The notes under the pieces were generated by a model that was not told the origin of the DNA, searched no databases, and saw only the letters and a program-made list of their open reading frames with translations. Position numbers and translations under genes: made by a program. This document shows, in pieces, positions 7,033 to 16,826 of a stretch of 48,447 bases of DNA. Numbering within the stretch: the first letter of the stretch is position 1; each line of letters opens with the position of its first letter. The stretch is from Ilumatobacteraceae bacterium. GTDB taxonomy: Bacteria; Actinomycetota; Acidimicrobiia; Acidimicrobiales; Ilumatobacteraceae. The stretch covers positions 1 to 48,447 of the forward strand of contig JAFMJR010000006.1 in assembly GCA_017853385.1 (NCBI GenBank). The letters are read 5' to 3'.

Positions 7033-8382
7033 ATGACAATCGATCCAACCACCACACCTGGCTTTATCAACGACCGTAAGCACGTCTTCCATTCGTGGTC
7101 GGCGCAGGGAACGCTCAATCCTGTTGAGATCGTGAGTGGTAAGGGTTCGTATTTCACTGATGCTTCTGGCAAAAAGTATCTCGACTTTTCAAGCCAACTC
7201 GTCAACCTAAATCTTGGTCATCAACACCCAAAACTAATTGCAGCAATCCAAGAACAGGCTGCACGTCTGTGCACCATTGCCCCAGCTTTCGCTAACGATG
7301 CACGCAGCGAAGCAGCTCGATTGATTTCAGAACTCGCACCTGGCGATTTGAACATGGTGTTCTTCACCAACGGTGGTGCCGAAGCTGCAGAAAACGCAGT
7401 GCGCATGAGCAAGTTGCACACTGGTCGTCACAAGATTTTGACGATGTACCGTTCGTACCACGGCTCAACTGCCGGAGCGATTGCGCTCACCGGTGACCCA
7501 CGTCGTTGGCCAAATGAGACCGGTGCGTCTGGTGCAGTGAAGTTCTGGGGACCTTACGCATATCGCTCGGCTTTCCACTCGTCAAACGAAGCAGAAGAAT
7601 GCCAACGCGCATTGCAGCACCTTGAAGATGTGTTGATGGTTGAAGGACCACATACCGTTGCCATGATCGGACTTGAAACTGTTGTTGGAACGAACGGAAT
7701 TTTGGTTCCACCTGCCGGATATTTGCAAGGTGTTCGCGATCTATGCGATCGCTACGGCATTGTCATGATGTGCGACGAAGTAATGGCCGGTTTCGGTCGT
7801 TGCGGAGAATGGTTTGCGGTAAACAAGTGGGGCGTAACTCCAGACTTGATTTGCTTCGCAAAGGGTGTGAACTCCGGATATGTTCCATTGGGCGGCGTAA
7901 TCATCAGCCAGAAAATTGCTGACACATTTAAAGATCGCGTGTATCCAGGTGGTCTCACCTACAGCGGCCACCCACTTGCGTGTGCTGCAGCAGTTGCATC
8001 AATCAACATTTTCAAAGAAGAAAAGACAGTTGAAAACGCACGCATGCTTGGCGAAACCGTAATTGGTCCAGAACTTGAAAAACTGAAGGCGAAGCATCCA
8101 TCAGTTGGAGATGTTCGAGGCATCGGTGTGTTCTGGGCGATTGAGCTTGTTCGCAACCGCGAAACACGCAAGCCACTCGTACCGTTTAATGCCGCTGGAG
8201 CAGACGCAAAGCCAATGCTCGATTTCGCTGCAGAGTGTAAGAAGCGTGGCCTATGGCCATTTACTCACTTCAACCGCACCCACGTTGTTCCTCCTTGCAA
8301 CGCTTCGCCTGACGAAGTGCGTGAAGGTATTGCAATCATTGACGAAGCGTTGACGATTGCAGACTCGTTCTACGAAGGCTGA
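7033..8382 (+). CDS. class III aminotransferase (PLP-dependent; taurine/omega-amino acid type)
   Basis: 449 residues, normal for class III (omega) aminotransferases. Visible features are the phosphate-binding region FTNGGAEAAENAVRMSK, RSYHGSTAGA, the PLP-contacting Asp in CDEVMAGFGRCG, and the Schiff-base Lys in ICFAKGVNSGY, followed by YSGHPLACAAA. The family moves amino groups from omega-amino acids such as taurine, beta-alanine or gamma-aminobutyrate to pyruvate or 2-oxoglutarate. The overall look resembles taurine-pyruvate aminotransferases, but the donor cannot be fixed from sequence. It is convergent with the asparaginase gene across a strong hairpin. Confidence 0.9.
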   Translation: MTIDPTTTPGFINDRKHVFHSWSAQGTLNPVEIVSGKGSYFTDASGKKYLDFSSQLVNLNLGHQHPKLIAAIQEQAARLCTIAPAFANDARSEAARLISELAPGDLNMVFFTNGGAEAAENAVRMSKLHTGRHKILTMYRSYHGSTAGAIALTGDPRRWPNETGASGAVKFWGPYAYRSAFHSSNEAEECQRALQHLEDVLMVEGPHTVAMIGLETVVGTNGILVPPAGYLQGVRDLCDRYGIVMMCDEVMAGFGRCGEWFAVNKWGVTPDLICFAKGVNSGYVPLGGVIISQKIADTFKDRVYPGGLTYSGHPLACAAAVASINIFKEEKTVENARMLGETVIGPELEKLKAKHPSVGDVRGIGVFWAIELVRNRETRKPLVPFNAAGADAKPMLDFAAECKKRGLWPFTHFNRTHVVPPCNASPDEVREGIAIIDEALTIADSFYEG

Positions 8383-8388
8383 TCTAAC

Positions 8389-8415
8389 TCGGGTTACAGC
8401 TTTGCTGTAACCCGA
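8389..8415. terminator. 12-bp perfect hairpin, bidirectional terminator between convergent genes
   Basis: TCGGGTTACAGC, a TTT loop, and the exact reverse complement GCTGTAACCCGA. It starts 6 nt after the aminotransferase stop and covers the last codons and stop of the convergent asparaginase gene, so it can serve both transcripts. There is no long T-tract. Confidence 0.7.
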
Positions 8416-9365
8416 ACTGAACCCACAACATTTCCGTGGCCCATAATGGGCGACTCAAATGCACGGGCGTCCACATTGCTGATGTCGATGCCTAGTGATT
8501 GCAGCGCAAATTTCATTACTGGCGGGCGCGCGCGATTTGCACCATCTGCGATCTTGAGAGCAATTGCTCTGCCGTCTGGCATTGCCACCGCAAAAACTCC
8601 CTCTGCTCCGTCCTTGCCAAATAGCCCCTTGATACCTTGAATTAGCAGCGTGATGTCACGGGTTGGTCCGCCGACCATCTCTGGATGGCTGCGCATGGCG
8701 TGTGCAACTTGCGCGGCAGGCGACCCCTCTTTCGCAATTGCAATTGCACGAAAAGCTCGCGCCAACCCAGTGAGCGAAAGCGAGTGCGCTGGCGCACCAC
8801 AACCATCTACTGCAATTGCAGATGCTTCTTCTCCAGACAACTCGGGCACCATCTCGGTGATTCGCTGCTGCAATGGGTGGTCCACATTCAAATATGTTGA
8901 GCGGTCCCAATTGTTTTGCACACACGTCGCAAGCATGCCCGAATGTTTTCCCGAGCAATTCATTTGCAATGCCGTTTTCACTCCGCCTGCACGAATTATC
9001 GCGTCGTGCGCATCTGGGTCAAGCGGATAATCGGCCGTGTTCTGCAAGTCGTCAGGTGTCAACCCTGCTGTAGCAAGAATTTCTGTTGCGGTTTGTAAAT
9101 GTTCACTTCGGCCATCATGACTTGCACAAACCAATGCAAGCATTCGTGGCGGCAACGCAAGACCATTAGCCACCATCGCAGTTGCTTGAATTGGCTTAGT
9201 AGATGACCTAGGAAAAACAACAGCGCCAGCGTCTCCAAGTGCAAACTCAACTGAGCCATCTGCAGCAAGTGCAACTACTGCCCCATAATGCACCGACTCG
9301 TCATAACCGCTTCGTGTTGTAACGGCAAGCTCAACAAATGCGTTCGACAAAGGCGAATTACTCAT
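8394..9365 (-). CDS. L-asparaginase II family protein (Asparaginase_II, AnsA-like)
   Basis: 323 residues, typical of the asparaginase II family (pfam06089, the Rhizobium etli AnsA type, unrelated to the E. coli enzymes). Recognisable stretches are FPRSSTKPIQATAMV with the conserved S-T-K-P-x-Q motif, CASHDGRSEH, and MNCSGKHSGML. It should convert asparagine to aspartate and ammonia in the cytoplasm. Its ATG overlaps the stop of the nucleoside hydrolase gene by 4 nt, so the two are translationally coupled. Together they look like a nitrogen/nucleoside salvage unit. Confidence 0.88.
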   Translation of the reverse strand: MSNSPLSNAFVELAVTTRSGYDESVHYGAVVALAADGSVEFALGDAGAVVFPRSSTKPIQATAMVANGLALPPRMLALVCASHDGRSEHLQTATEILATAGLTPDDLQNTADYPLDPDAHDAIIRAGGVKTALQMNCSGKHSGMLATCVQNNWDRSTYLNVDHPLQQRITEMVPELSGEEASAIAVDGCGAPAHSLSLTGLARAFRAIAIAKEGSPAAQVAHAMRSHPEMVGGPTRDITLLIQGIKGLFGKDGAEGVFAVAMPDGRAIALKIADGANRARPPVMKFALQSLGIDISNVDARAFESPIMGHGNVVGSVRVTAKL

Positions 9366-10291
9366 CGCAGAGAATCCACCAACATTGACATAAATTTTTC
9401 ATGACTTGCACGGGTGACAACTATTGCATTTGGTTCTTGATGCATCACACCCAGGGTGTCCATCACCACCATGCCGCGTGTCAGCGTTGAATGAGTTTCA
9501 GCTGCCAAATACCAATGACGCGCTTCAGTTGCCACGCTTGGGTCAATGGCGTAAGCCATAGCAATCGGGTCTGGAAGATCAAAACCATTGAGGTGGGTCT
9601 CTTCGGCACAAAACTTTTCAAGGACTCGTTGGATATCTACTGAGAACGCAGCCTTTTGGGTACCTAATGATCGGATCATGGCGGATTCCTGCGGAGTGAC
9701 CACCGCTTCTGTTCGCGAAATATCCCAACCAACAAATTCCAAATGCATGCCAGATCGCAAAACAATGTCAACTGCCTCTGGGTCTACCCACATATTGAAC
9801 TCTGCAACTTGTGTGACATTGCCAATATGGTCAGACACTGCTCCCATCACAATGCATCGCTTAACGGTTTTTGCGATGCTTGGGTCTTTTTGCAATGCCA
9901 ATGCGATATTTGTCAATGGCCCCAAGGTCACCAACTCAATATTTCCTGAATGTGCGTGCAGTGCTTCAATCATCTTGTCGATTGCATTTCCCGGCGTAGG
10001 TGTTCGGCCGGTTAACTGCAATCCAATATCGCCCATTCCGTCATGCCCATGCACAAACTGCGCCGTGCCGAGCTCTCGAACCAAAGGTTTTGCCGCGCCA
10101 GCGTAGATAGGCATTGTTGCCCCACATAGTTCTGCCGTATACAAAGCGTTCTGCACGCCCATGTCGAGTGGCACGTTTCCAGCAACTATTGACACACCAA
10201 TTACGTCAATTTCAGGGTGTTCAAAGGCCATTATGAGTGCAACGGCGTCGTCGCTAGCAGTATCTGTATCTATCCAAAATGTGCGTTTCAT
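9362..10291 (-). CDS. inosine-uridine preferring nucleoside hydrolase family protein
   Basis: 309 residues from the ATG at 10291 (the ORF track starts six codons earlier). The family Ca2+-binding motif appears as DTDTASDDAVAL at the N-terminus, and GPLTNIALAL and the NMWVDPEA segment also fit. The enzyme cleaves N-glycosidic bonds of ribonucleosides to ribose and base. It is first in a two-gene operon with the asparaginase gene, overlapping by 4 nt. The start was chosen because a TACGGT box sits 8 nt upstream and the conserved fold begins directly after this Met. Confidence 0.9.
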   Translation of the reverse strand: MKRTFWIDTDTASDDAVALIMAFEHPEIDVIGVSIVAGNVPLDMGVQNALYTAELCGATMPIYAGAAKPLVRELGTAQFVHGHDGMGDIGLQLTGRTPTPGNAIDKMIEALHAHSGNIELVTLGPLTNIALALQKDPSIAKTVKRCIVMGAVSDHIGNVTQVAEFNMWVDPEAVDIVLRSGMHLEFVGWDISRTEAVVTPQESAMIRSLGTQKAAFSVDIQRVLEKFCAEETHLNGFDLPDPIAMAYAIDPSVATEARHWYLAAETHSTLTRGMVVMDTLGVMHQEPNAIVVTRASHEKFMSMLVDSLR

Positions 10292-10299
10292 CGGCAAAC

Positions 10300-10305
10300 A
10301 CCGTA
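10300..10305 (-). promoter_or_regulatory. -10 box TACGGT of the nucleoside hydrolase operon
   Basis: On the minus strand TACGGT is 8 nt before the ATG at 10291, so the mRNA would be leaderless. It shares a 33-nt gap with the opposite-facing promoter of the gene at 10325. Confidence 0.4.
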
Positions 10306-10312
10306 ACACTCG

Positions 10313-10318
10313 TAGTAT
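10313..10318 (+). promoter_or_regulatory. -10 box TAGTAT before the membrane protein gene
   Basis: TAGTAT fits TANNNT, 6 nt before the ATG at 10325, without a Shine-Dalgarno. Its -35 region would lie inside or at the start of the divergent nucleoside hydrolase coding sequence. Confidence 0.45.
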
Positions 10319-10324
10319 CTGACT

Positions 10325-11233
10325 ATGACAAACAAACGCAAAAGCGCCAGTGCTCTCATTGATGATTATGAGGCTTCAGGAAAACTCTCCACAGAAGAAG
10401 CACGAGCTTTGCGCGAGGCTCCGCAGTGGGTGATTTCATTTACTGATATCGCTTCTTTTTTGGGAGGAGCAGTAATTTTTGTTGGGCTCGTCTGGATCGT
10501 AATTGCTCTGATTCAAGATTTGTCTCAGGAAGCAATTGATGCGGCACTGTTCATTGCATCTGCAGGCACTGCCGCACTCGCCTATTGGCTGATTCGGAAA
10601 GGTGGGCGCATTGCCGTGCTCGGAGAATGCGTTGTTGCAGTCTCAACAACGGCATTTGCAATTGGAATTGCATTGCTGCTTGATATTTGGAATGTGCACG
10701 AAGATTACATTTTGATTATTGCTGCCCTAACGGCTTTGCTCATCGGCATCGGCGTTTCATTTCGCACAGCATTTATTGGCACCATCATTATCGTTGCGGC
10801 AACACAACCTTTCATGGCCGGAATCATTTCTGAATACTTCGCCGACACTTCAGCAGCGCCACTCGTGTTCGTGCTTTCGGGAACTGCTTTGATCTGGTAC
10901 TCGCAGCGCAACATTGGATTGCAATTCGTCGCGAGAGCGGCTGGTGCAGTCAGCATTATGTTTGCGGCAATCGGATTTTCAACTTGGGAAAACAGCACGT
11001 GGCGCCCAATCGTTGGTCTTGTTATCGCAGCCCTGCTCTTTGCTTATGGCGCTAGCCAGCTGCACCTCGAAATCGTGGCCGCAGGTGGCTTCAGCTTTAC
11101 CGTGACCACTGGAGTTCTTGCAGGCCGTCTCTTTGACTCAACGCTCTTACAAGGGTTATCTGTTGTCGCAACCGGTGTAATCATCATTGCTCTGTCACTT
11201 GCTATTTCACGAAAAGCTAAACCCGTCACCTAG
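10325..11233 (+). CDS. polytopic membrane protein (DUF2157-like)
   Basis: 302 residues. A short soluble N-terminus (KLSTEEARALREAP, resembling a SHOCT-like or DUF2157 head) is followed by roughly eight to nine hydrophobic segments from about residue 40 to the end. The arrangement matches predicted DUF2157 membrane proteins, whose function is unknown. No transporter or enzyme motif is visible. The M23 peptidase gene begins 10 nt downstream, so the two are probably co-transcribed, which hints at an envelope role. Confidence 0.65.
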   Translation: MTNKRKSASALIDDYEASGKLSTEEARALREAPQWVISFTDIASFLGGAVIFVGLVWIVIALIQDLSQEAIDAALFIASAGTAALAYWLIRKGGRIAVLGECVVAVSTTAFAIGIALLLDIWNVHEDYILIIAALTALLIGIGVSFRTAFIGTIIIVAATQPFMAGIISEYFADTSAAPLVFVLSGTALIWYSQRNIGLQFVARAAGAVSIMFAAIGFSTWENSTWRPIVGLVIAALLFAYGASQLHLEIVAAGGFSFTVTTGVLAGRLFDSTLLQGLSVVATGVIIIALSLAISRKAKPVT

Positions 11234-11243
11234 AGTTTTCCCC

Positions 11244-11864
11244 ATGCGCTGGGGGGCCTGTTTTGCACTGCTGTGCTCGGTATTCTTCCCCCGCGTGGCA
11301 CTTGCTCAAGACGAGCCACCGATCTATGTCTTTCCATTTTCGCGCGTGCCAGTTCATTACCCGAAAGATCATGTTGGATACCCAGCGGCAGATGTAGAGG
11401 GTTGCTATTCAAAAGTTCTTGCGCCAACTGCGGGAACCATAGTCAAAGTTCATCGATTCGATAAATGGACCGAAGAAGAGGATTCGCCTGGAACACGAGG
11501 TGGTTTAACGATCACGCTCGTTGGCGATGATGGCGTGCGTTATTTCTTTTCACACCTTGGACGCATCAAAGTTCTACTCAATCAACGTGTTGCTCCGGGC
11601 GATTGGATTGGGGTTACCGGATCGAGTGGCAATGCACGAGTTACGCGTTGCCACACCCATTTTGGAATCTCCCGAGTGTGTCAGCTTGCCGAGGTTTATC
11701 TACTGCAAGGCGAAATATGGCCACAGAAGTATTTGGATGCGTGGAGAAAAGGCGTCCAGTTGTCGCCGAAACGTGAAATGAACAAACTTGTCAAAAACGA
11801 CCCACAAGGATGCACGCGTTCAAGAGCCGACTCGGCAATTGATGGAACGCGCAGTAAGGGTTAG
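11244..11864 (+). CDS. secreted M23 family metallopeptidase-like protein
   Basis: 206 residues from the ATG at 11244, which is 10 nt after the previous stop; the ORF track's extension to 11187 would overlap that gene and lack a signal peptide. A Sec signal ([21 protein letters not shown]) is followed by the LytM fold: [12 protein letters not shown], a variant of the His/Asp zinc-binding motif like the YPATD forms seen in actinobacteria, then [12 protein letters not shown] and the second His motif CHTHFGIS. Such proteins cut peptidoglycan peptides or act as inactive activators; both zinc motifs look intact. The stop codon overlaps the stop of the convergent mdh gene by 4 nt. Confidence 0.8.
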   Translation: MRWGACFALLCSVFFPRVALAQDEPPIYVFPFSRVPVHYPKDHVGYPAADVEGCYSKVLAPTAGTIVKVHRFDKWTEEEDSPGTRGGLTITLVGDDGVRYFFSHLGRIKVLLNQRVAPGDWIGVTGSSGNARVTRCHTHFGISRVCQLAEVYLLQGEIWPQKYLDAWRKGVQLSPKREMNKLVKNDPQGCTRSRADSAIDGTRSKG

Positions 11865-12847
11865 ATCAAACCAAGCTGGCGAACAGCATCTCGCTCTTCA
11901 CCAAGTTCTGCAACCGAAGCATCAATGCGAGCACGACTGAACGCATCAATCTCTAGTCCCTGCACAATTTTGTATTCGCCATTTGCACATGTGCATGGGA
12001 ATGATGAAATGAGTCCTTCTGGCACGCCGTAACTTCCATCGGAAGGAACAGCCATCGACACCCAATCTCCTTCTGGAGTGCCCTTTACCCATGAACGAAT
12101 ATGTTCAAGAGCAGCATTTGCTGCAGACGCAGCAGACGATGAACCGCGCGCTTTAATTACTGCTGCACCACGTTTGGCCACAGTTGGAATGTAGGTGTCT
12201 TCGATCCACTGCTGATCATTGATCAGTTGAGCAGCGTTCTTGCCATCGACTTCGGCATGAAAGAGATCTGGATACTGCGTGGTGGAGTGGTTGCCCCAGA
12301 TGGTCATTTTCTTTACTGATGAAACGGGACGTCCCACTTTCTGCGCTAACTGACTTACAGCGCGATTGTGGTCTAGACGAGTCATTGCGGTGAACTGACG
12401 CGGATCAATATTTGGAGCATTGTGCATCGCGATCAGCGAATTGGTGTTTGCTGGGTTACCCACAACGAGCACCTTCACGTTTTTCTTTGCATTCGCGCTA
12501 ATTGCTTGGCCCTGCGGTTTAAAGATTCCACCGTTTGCAGACAAGAGGTCGGAACGCTCCATGCCATCTTTTCGTGGCATCGCACCCACCAACATGGCAA
12601 TGTCAGCATCGCCAAACGCAACGTTTGGATCGTCTGTGCACACGACATCAACGAGTGGACTAAACGCGCAGTCATCCAACTCCATTTTCACGCCACCCAA
12701 GGCGCCAAGTGCAGGTGTTACTTCAAGTAGCTGCAAAATCACTGGTGTATCTGGGCCAAGCATCGCTCCCGAGGCAATGCGGAACAACAAGCTGTAACCG
12801 ATTTGTCCGGCAGCGCCGGTGATTGCAATTCGAACTGGTGATGTCAT
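11861..12847 (-). CDS. mdh: malate dehydrogenase
   Basis: 328 residues. The NAD-binding glycine motif is [12 protein letters not shown] at the N-terminus, followed by [15 protein letters not shown] with a substrate Arg, [19 protein letters not shown] with catalytic Asp and Arg, and [12 protein letters not shown] with catalytic His. This is the cytoplasmic MDH type found in many actinobacteria. It interconverts malate and oxaloacetate in the TCA cycle. It lies 10 nt downstream of the acyltransferase and shares a strand with sucC and sucD, so it may belong to one TCA-linked transcription unit. Confidence 0.96.
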   Translation of the reverse strand: MTSPVRIAITGAAGQIGYSLLFRIASGAMLGPDTPVILQLLEVTPALGALGGVKMELDDCAFSPLVDVVCTDDPNVAFGDADIAMLVGAMPRKDGMERSDLLSANGGIFKPQGQAISANAKKNVKVLVVGNPANTNSLIAMHNAPNIDPRQFTAMTRLDHNRAVSQLAQKVGRPVSSVKKMTIWGNHSTTQYPDLFHAEVDGKNAAQLINDQQWIEDTYIPTVAKRGAAVIKARGSSSAASAANAALEHIRSWVKGTPEGDWVSMAVPSDGSYGVPEGLISSFPCTCANGEYKIVQGLEIDAFSRARIDASVAELGEERDAVRQLGLI

Positions 12848-12857
12848 GGCGAAAACC

Positions 12858-14756
12858 TTACTTCCCTATTGCTTGCATGATGAGATCGGCGTAGACCTTT
12901 TGGCCTTCATTATTTAAGTGAATTTTGTCGCCATACAAATATTCTGGATGCGCTTCGGCAATCTGATACCAGTCCAGCACTTTCACGTTTCCGTAAGCAT
13001 TTGGCATAGCTCTAACTAGTTCATTATTCGGATCTTGCCACGGCTTGTTTGGAACGTGCGCGGTAATCATCAGCACTAGGTCAACATCCTTAAGTGGCAC
13101 CATGATTTCGTCCAATGTTTCTTGGTCTACATAGTTATTTGTACCGAGGTGAATAATGACGAATTCGCCAAGGCGACCAATTGACTTCACATAGTTGGCA
13201 ATTTCAAGAGCCTGCCTGAAGGGGCGGCTCTTCAGAGCATCAACAGTGATTCCACGCTCGGTCAAAATGTTTGCAGCGCCAAGCATTACCGAGTCACCAA
13301 TTGCCAAAATTGGAATTACCTGTCCATCCAATGTGGTGGTTTGTGAACCCGGAATAGTTGTGGCGTTAGGGTCTGGCGCAACAGTTGTGCCAAGCAAGTT
13401 CTGCACAGCGTCTTCGCCGTTCTTAATACTTTCTGCAATCTTTCCTTCACCAGTTCCCAATGCCAAACTGACAACTGAAAACACAGGCAGCACAGCAGCA
13501 ACTACACCAATTGCGACAAACTTGTTTCGCCGTTCATAATCTGCATCGGTTCGTGGGTAACGCAACTTGTTTAACGAATTAGTCAATCGCCTTTCACGAA
13601 TTGGCATTTCAATAAATCGATACGACGATTCTGTCAGTGCCAAGATGACAATGAACAGCACGATGAATTGAGGAACGCTCAGGTAGTTACTTGCAACCTT
13701 GCGATACAACTGAAACACAGGCCAATGGAACAAATACAAACCATACGAACGACGGCCCAAGTAAGTGAAAACTGGATTTCCTAAAATCTTGTTTCCTAAG
13801 AATGACTGAGGGTGAACGGCAGCAGTGATAATCGCACACGTCGCAACCCCAACGAGCAAGAAACCCCCTTGGAAGAGCGGGTCATAGCCACGAACTCCAC
13901 CAGTTTCAGGAACAAACACCACATCACGGAAAGTCCACATCAAGTAACCGAGGCCAGCGAGCCCTGCAACTGCAAACACCGACACGATGTGGCGGTCACT
14001 TGAATTTTGCGAACCTGTAAACATGTCTGGCCTAAACCAAAATGCAAGCGCAGCGCCCATGAACAAACCACCAGAGCGGCCGATTGTTCCAAGGAAAAGA
14101 AAATCAAGTCGCGAGACTGCATGACCAAAAAGCGAAATGTACTGCTCAGGAGTTTCAATAGGAGTTCCACGCACTCCCGCCGCATAAGTCGTTGCAACAT
14201 ACATCGCGATAGCAACTGAAATTCCTAAGAAAATAAGACCAAGTTTTGCTGGCCTTCTGCCCCAGCGTTTCAGCACAAGTGCAATGAGCACTGGCCACAC
14301 CAAATAGAACTGCTCCTCTACAGCGAGTGACCACAAGTGCCGAAGTGGATCAAGTGCGCTTGCATCGAAGTAGGACGCTCTTGCCCAAATCTTGAACCAG
14401 TTGAAAATGTAAACAAACGCAGCAATTACGTCGCCACGCAATTTGCCCAATTCCTCACGTTCGAATAGCGAACAGTACATGGTGACGCCAAGCAACAATG
14501 TCCAAAGAGCAGGCAATAAACGTCGCGCACGACGAACCCAGAATGAGCGGAAATCAATTCGTCCGTTTTGTTGCGACTCAGTGAGTAGCAACAACGTGAT
14601 CAGGTATCCACTGATCACAAAGAATACTTCTACGCCGAGAAATCCACCATGTAGCCAGTCCTTGTTTGCGTGGTACACAACCACGGCCATAACGGCAATT
14701 GCTCTCAGGCCATCGAGGCCCGGCAAATATGAAATGGTTTGCTGGGGGCGGTTCAC
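12858..14756 (-). CDS. acyltransferase 3 family protein with C-terminal SGNH domain (OafA/YrhL-like)
   Basis: 632 residues from a GTG directly after the sucD stop. The N-terminal two thirds is an Acyl_transf_3 domain with about ten membrane segments; [20 protein letters not shown] at the start and [10 protein letters not shown] are diagnostic. The last ~200 residues form an SGNH hydrolase domain: AIGDSVMLG (block I Ser), HLGTNNY (block III Asn) and DKIHLNNEG (Asp/His). Such fusions O-acetylate cell-wall or surface polysaccharides, passing acyl groups across the membrane. Its place between sucD and mdh has no obvious metabolic logic. Confidence 0.92.
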   Translation of the reverse strand: MNRPQQTISYLPGLDGLRAIAVMAVVVYHANKDWLHGGFLGVEVFFVISGYLITLLLLTESQQNGRIDFRSFWVRRARRLLPALWTLLLGVTMYCSLFEREELGKLRGDVIAAFVYIFNWFKIWARASYFDASALDPLRHLWSLAVEEQFYLVWPVLIALVLKRWGRRPAKLGLIFLGISVAIAMYVATTYAAGVRGTPIETPEQYISLFGHAVSRLDFLFLGTIGRSGGLFMGAALAFWFRPDMFTGSQNSSDRHIVSVFAVAGLAGLGYLMWTFRDVVFVPETGGVRGYDPLFQGGFLLVGVATCAIITAAVHPQSFLGNKILGNPVFTYLGRRSYGLYLFHWPVFQLYRKVASNYLSVPQFIVLFIVILALTESSYRFIEMPIRERRLTNSLNKLRYPRTDADYERRNKFVAIGVVAAVLPVFSVVSLALGTGEGKIAESIKNGEDAVQNLLGTTVAPDPNATTIPGSQTTTLDGQVIPILAIGDSVMLGAANILTERGITVDALKSRPFRQALEIANYVKSIGRLGEFVIIHLGTNNYVDQETLDEIMVPLKDVDLVLMITAHVPNKPWQDPNNELVRAMPNAYGNVKVLDWYQIAEAHPEYLYGDKIHLNNEGQKVYADLIMQAIGK

Positions 14757-15656
14757 TTAACGAAGGCTATTTACAATTTCGGCCATCAATGAGCCAGCTT
14801 CAGTTGGATTTAGTCCAACCTTTACTCCCGCCATGCGCAACGCGTCCATTTTGCCCTGAGCAGTGCCTTTGCCGCCTGAAACAATCGCGCCTGCGTGACC
14901 CATCTTTTTGCCTGCTGGAGCGGTGACTCCGGCAATGTACGCGCTCATCGGTTTCGTTACATGATGAGTAATGAATTCAGCAGCCTCTTCCTCTGCTGAA
15001 CCACCAATTTCACCAATCATGATGATCGCATGCGTTTCAGGGTCAGCTTGAAATTCTGCCAAGCAGTCAACAAATGAAGTTCCTGGAACTGGGTCTCCAC
15101 CAATTCCAACGCACGTGCTCACGCCAATTCCCTGCTGCTTCAATTCATACAACGCTTGGTAAGTCAAAGTTCCCGAACGCGACACGATGCCAACGTTCGG
15201 ACCAGTTGCAGTTGGAAGTTGAGCGATTTCACCTGCAGTGATTCCGATGTTGCATTTACCCGGGCTAATAATTCCTGGACAGTTTGGTCCGAGCAATCGT
15301 GTTGCAGGAAAATCTCGTTGCAGTGTTGAATACACACGCGCTTCGTCTTGAGCGGGAATGCCTTCTGTAATGCACACAACAAAACCAATTCCCGCACGAG
15401 CGGCTTCGAGAATTGCAGCGGGTGCAGCTTTTGGTGGCACCGCAATAAAGGATGCAGTTGCACCCGTTGCCTTCACTGCATCTTCAACCGAATCAAAGAC
15501 TGGAATGCCTTCAACGTCTTGGCCTGCCTTGCCTGGTGTAACTCCACCAACAACTTGGGTGCCATAAGCCTTATTACGAAGGCCGTGAAAACGACCTTGA
15601 CCACCAGTGAGCCCTTGAACAATGACTTTGGTGTTTTGATCTACGAAAATTGCCAT
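14757..15656 (-). CDS. sucD: succinyl-CoA synthetase alpha subunit
   Basis: 299 residues. The CoA-binding domain begins VDQNTKVIVQGLTGGQGRFH; the phosphohistidine loop is GHAGAIVSGGKG with His254. With SucC it converts succinyl-CoA, ADP (or GDP) and phosphate to succinate, CoA and ATP (or GTP). It follows sucC by 9 nt with an AAGGA Shine-Dalgarno. The upstream B12-binding mutase subunit gene suggests it also drains succinyl-CoA made from methylmalonyl-CoA. Confidence 0.97.
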   Translation of the reverse strand: MAIFVDQNTKVIVQGLTGGQGRFHGLRNKAYGTQVVGGVTPGKAGQDVEGIPVFDSVEDAVKATGATASFIAVPPKAAPAAILEAARAGIGFVVCITEGIPAQDEARVYSTLQRDFPATRLLGPNCPGIISPGKCNIGITAGEIAQLPTATGPNVGIVSRSGTLTYQALYELKQQGIGVSTCVGIGGDPVPGTSFVDCLAEFQADPETHAIIMIGEIGGSAEEEAAEFITHHVTKPMSAYIAGVTAPAGKKMGHAGAIVSGGKGTAQGKMDALRMAGVKVGLNPTEAGSLMAEIVNSLR

Positions 15657-15665
15657 GACGGTCCT

Positions 15666-16811
15666 TTACTTTGCCAACGCGACAGCTGTGCGAGCAGCTT
15701 CGAGCATGGTTGGTCGACTGGTGAGTTGAGAATCAGGAATTCCTGCTTCAGCAAGAATCTTGCGGCCTTCTTCGGCGTTAGTGCCATCAAGACGAATAAC
15801 GATTGGTGCACGAAGTGTTACTCGCTTAACGGCCTCAACAATGCCTTTGGCTACTTCTTCGCCTCGAGTAATTCCACCGAAAATATTGATGAAAATGCTC
15901 TTGACCTTGGCATCCGAATTGATTACTTCAAGGGCTGCAGTCATGAGTTCGGCATTGGCACCGCCACCAATGTCTAGAAAGTTTGCTGCACTTCCGCCCA
16001 CCTGGTTAACCACATCCAACGTGCTCATTGCCAAACCGGCACCATTAGCGATAATTCCTACAGTTCCGTCAAGTCCGATGTATTGCAGATTCTTTTCGCG
16101 TGCCAATTGTTCACGCGCGTCTAGCTCTTCTGTTGCTGCGTATTCTTCCCATTCAGGGTGACGGAACGCGGCGTTGCCGTCAAGACTGACCTTTGCATCA
16201 AGCGCGTGAACTTCACCCGTTGGCTTCAAAATCAACGGGTTGATTTCAGCAAGATCGCAGTCTCCCTTGGTGAAGCATTCGTACAACTTCACCAACATGT
16301 CAGCGACACCCTCAAGAGCCTTTTCTGGAATCTTCGCATCGACCGAAGCTTGACGTGCTTGTGCAAGCGACAAACCTTCAATTGGATTGATGTGAAGTTT
16401 CACAATCGCTGTTGGATCTTTCGCTGCAACTTCTTCAATTTCCACTCCACCTTGAGCAGACAGCATCAACAAATGTTGCTTTGCCGCACGGTCAAGTGTG
16501 AATGAGGCGTAGTACTCCTCTGCAATGTCGGAAGCATGTTCGATCCACACGCGCTTCACCACGTGTCCCTTAATGTCCATGCCCAAAATATTTCCTGCAT
16601 GCAAACGCACTTCGTCTGCATTTGTTGCCAACTTGATGCCACCAGCTTTTCCACGGCCACCAACTTGAACTTGCGCTTTTACGACAACTGGATATTGCGC
16701 CTTCTCAGCTTCTGCTACGGCTTCTTCAACCGTGTGCGCAACACCGCCAGCAGAGACCGGAATATTGAACTTGGCGAAATACTGCTTGCCCTGATATTCA
16801 AAAAGATCCAT
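15666..16811 (-). CDS. sucC: succinyl-CoA synthetase beta subunit
   Basis: 381 residues. The N-terminal ATP-grasp region starts MDLFEYQGKQYFAKFNIPVS and contains VVVKAQVQVGGRGKAGG; the CoA-ligase domain includes FLDIGGGANAELM and FINIFGGITRGEEVA. It forms the nucleotide-binding subunit with SucD. It lies 15 bp after the B12-binding protein gene and 9 bp before sucD on the same strand. Confidence 0.97.
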   Translation of the reverse strand: MDLFEYQGKQYFAKFNIPVSAGGVAHTVEEAVAEAEKAQYPVVVKAQVQVGGRGKAGGIKLATNADEVRLHAGNILGMDIKGHVVKRVWIEHASDIAEEYYASFTLDRAAKQHLLMLSAQGGVEIEEVAAKDPTAIVKLHINPIEGLSLAQARQASVDAKIPEKALEGVADMLVKLYECFTKGDCDLAEINPLILKPTGEVHALDAKVSLDGNAAFRHPEWEEYAATEELDAREQLAREKNLQYIGLDGTVGIIANGAGLAMSTLDVVNQVGGSAANFLDIGGGANAELMTAALEVINSDAKVKSIFINIFGGITRGEEVAKGIVEAVKRVTLRAPIVIRLDGTNAEEGRKILAEAGIPDSQLTSRPTMLEAARTAVALAK

Positions 16812-16826
16812 GATGCTTCTTTCTGT

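Noticed and set aside
15760-16161. 133-residue plus-strand ORF opposite sucC
   Set aside because: Shadow of sucC; composition (Ser/Arg/Pro-rich) is typical of an antisense frame.
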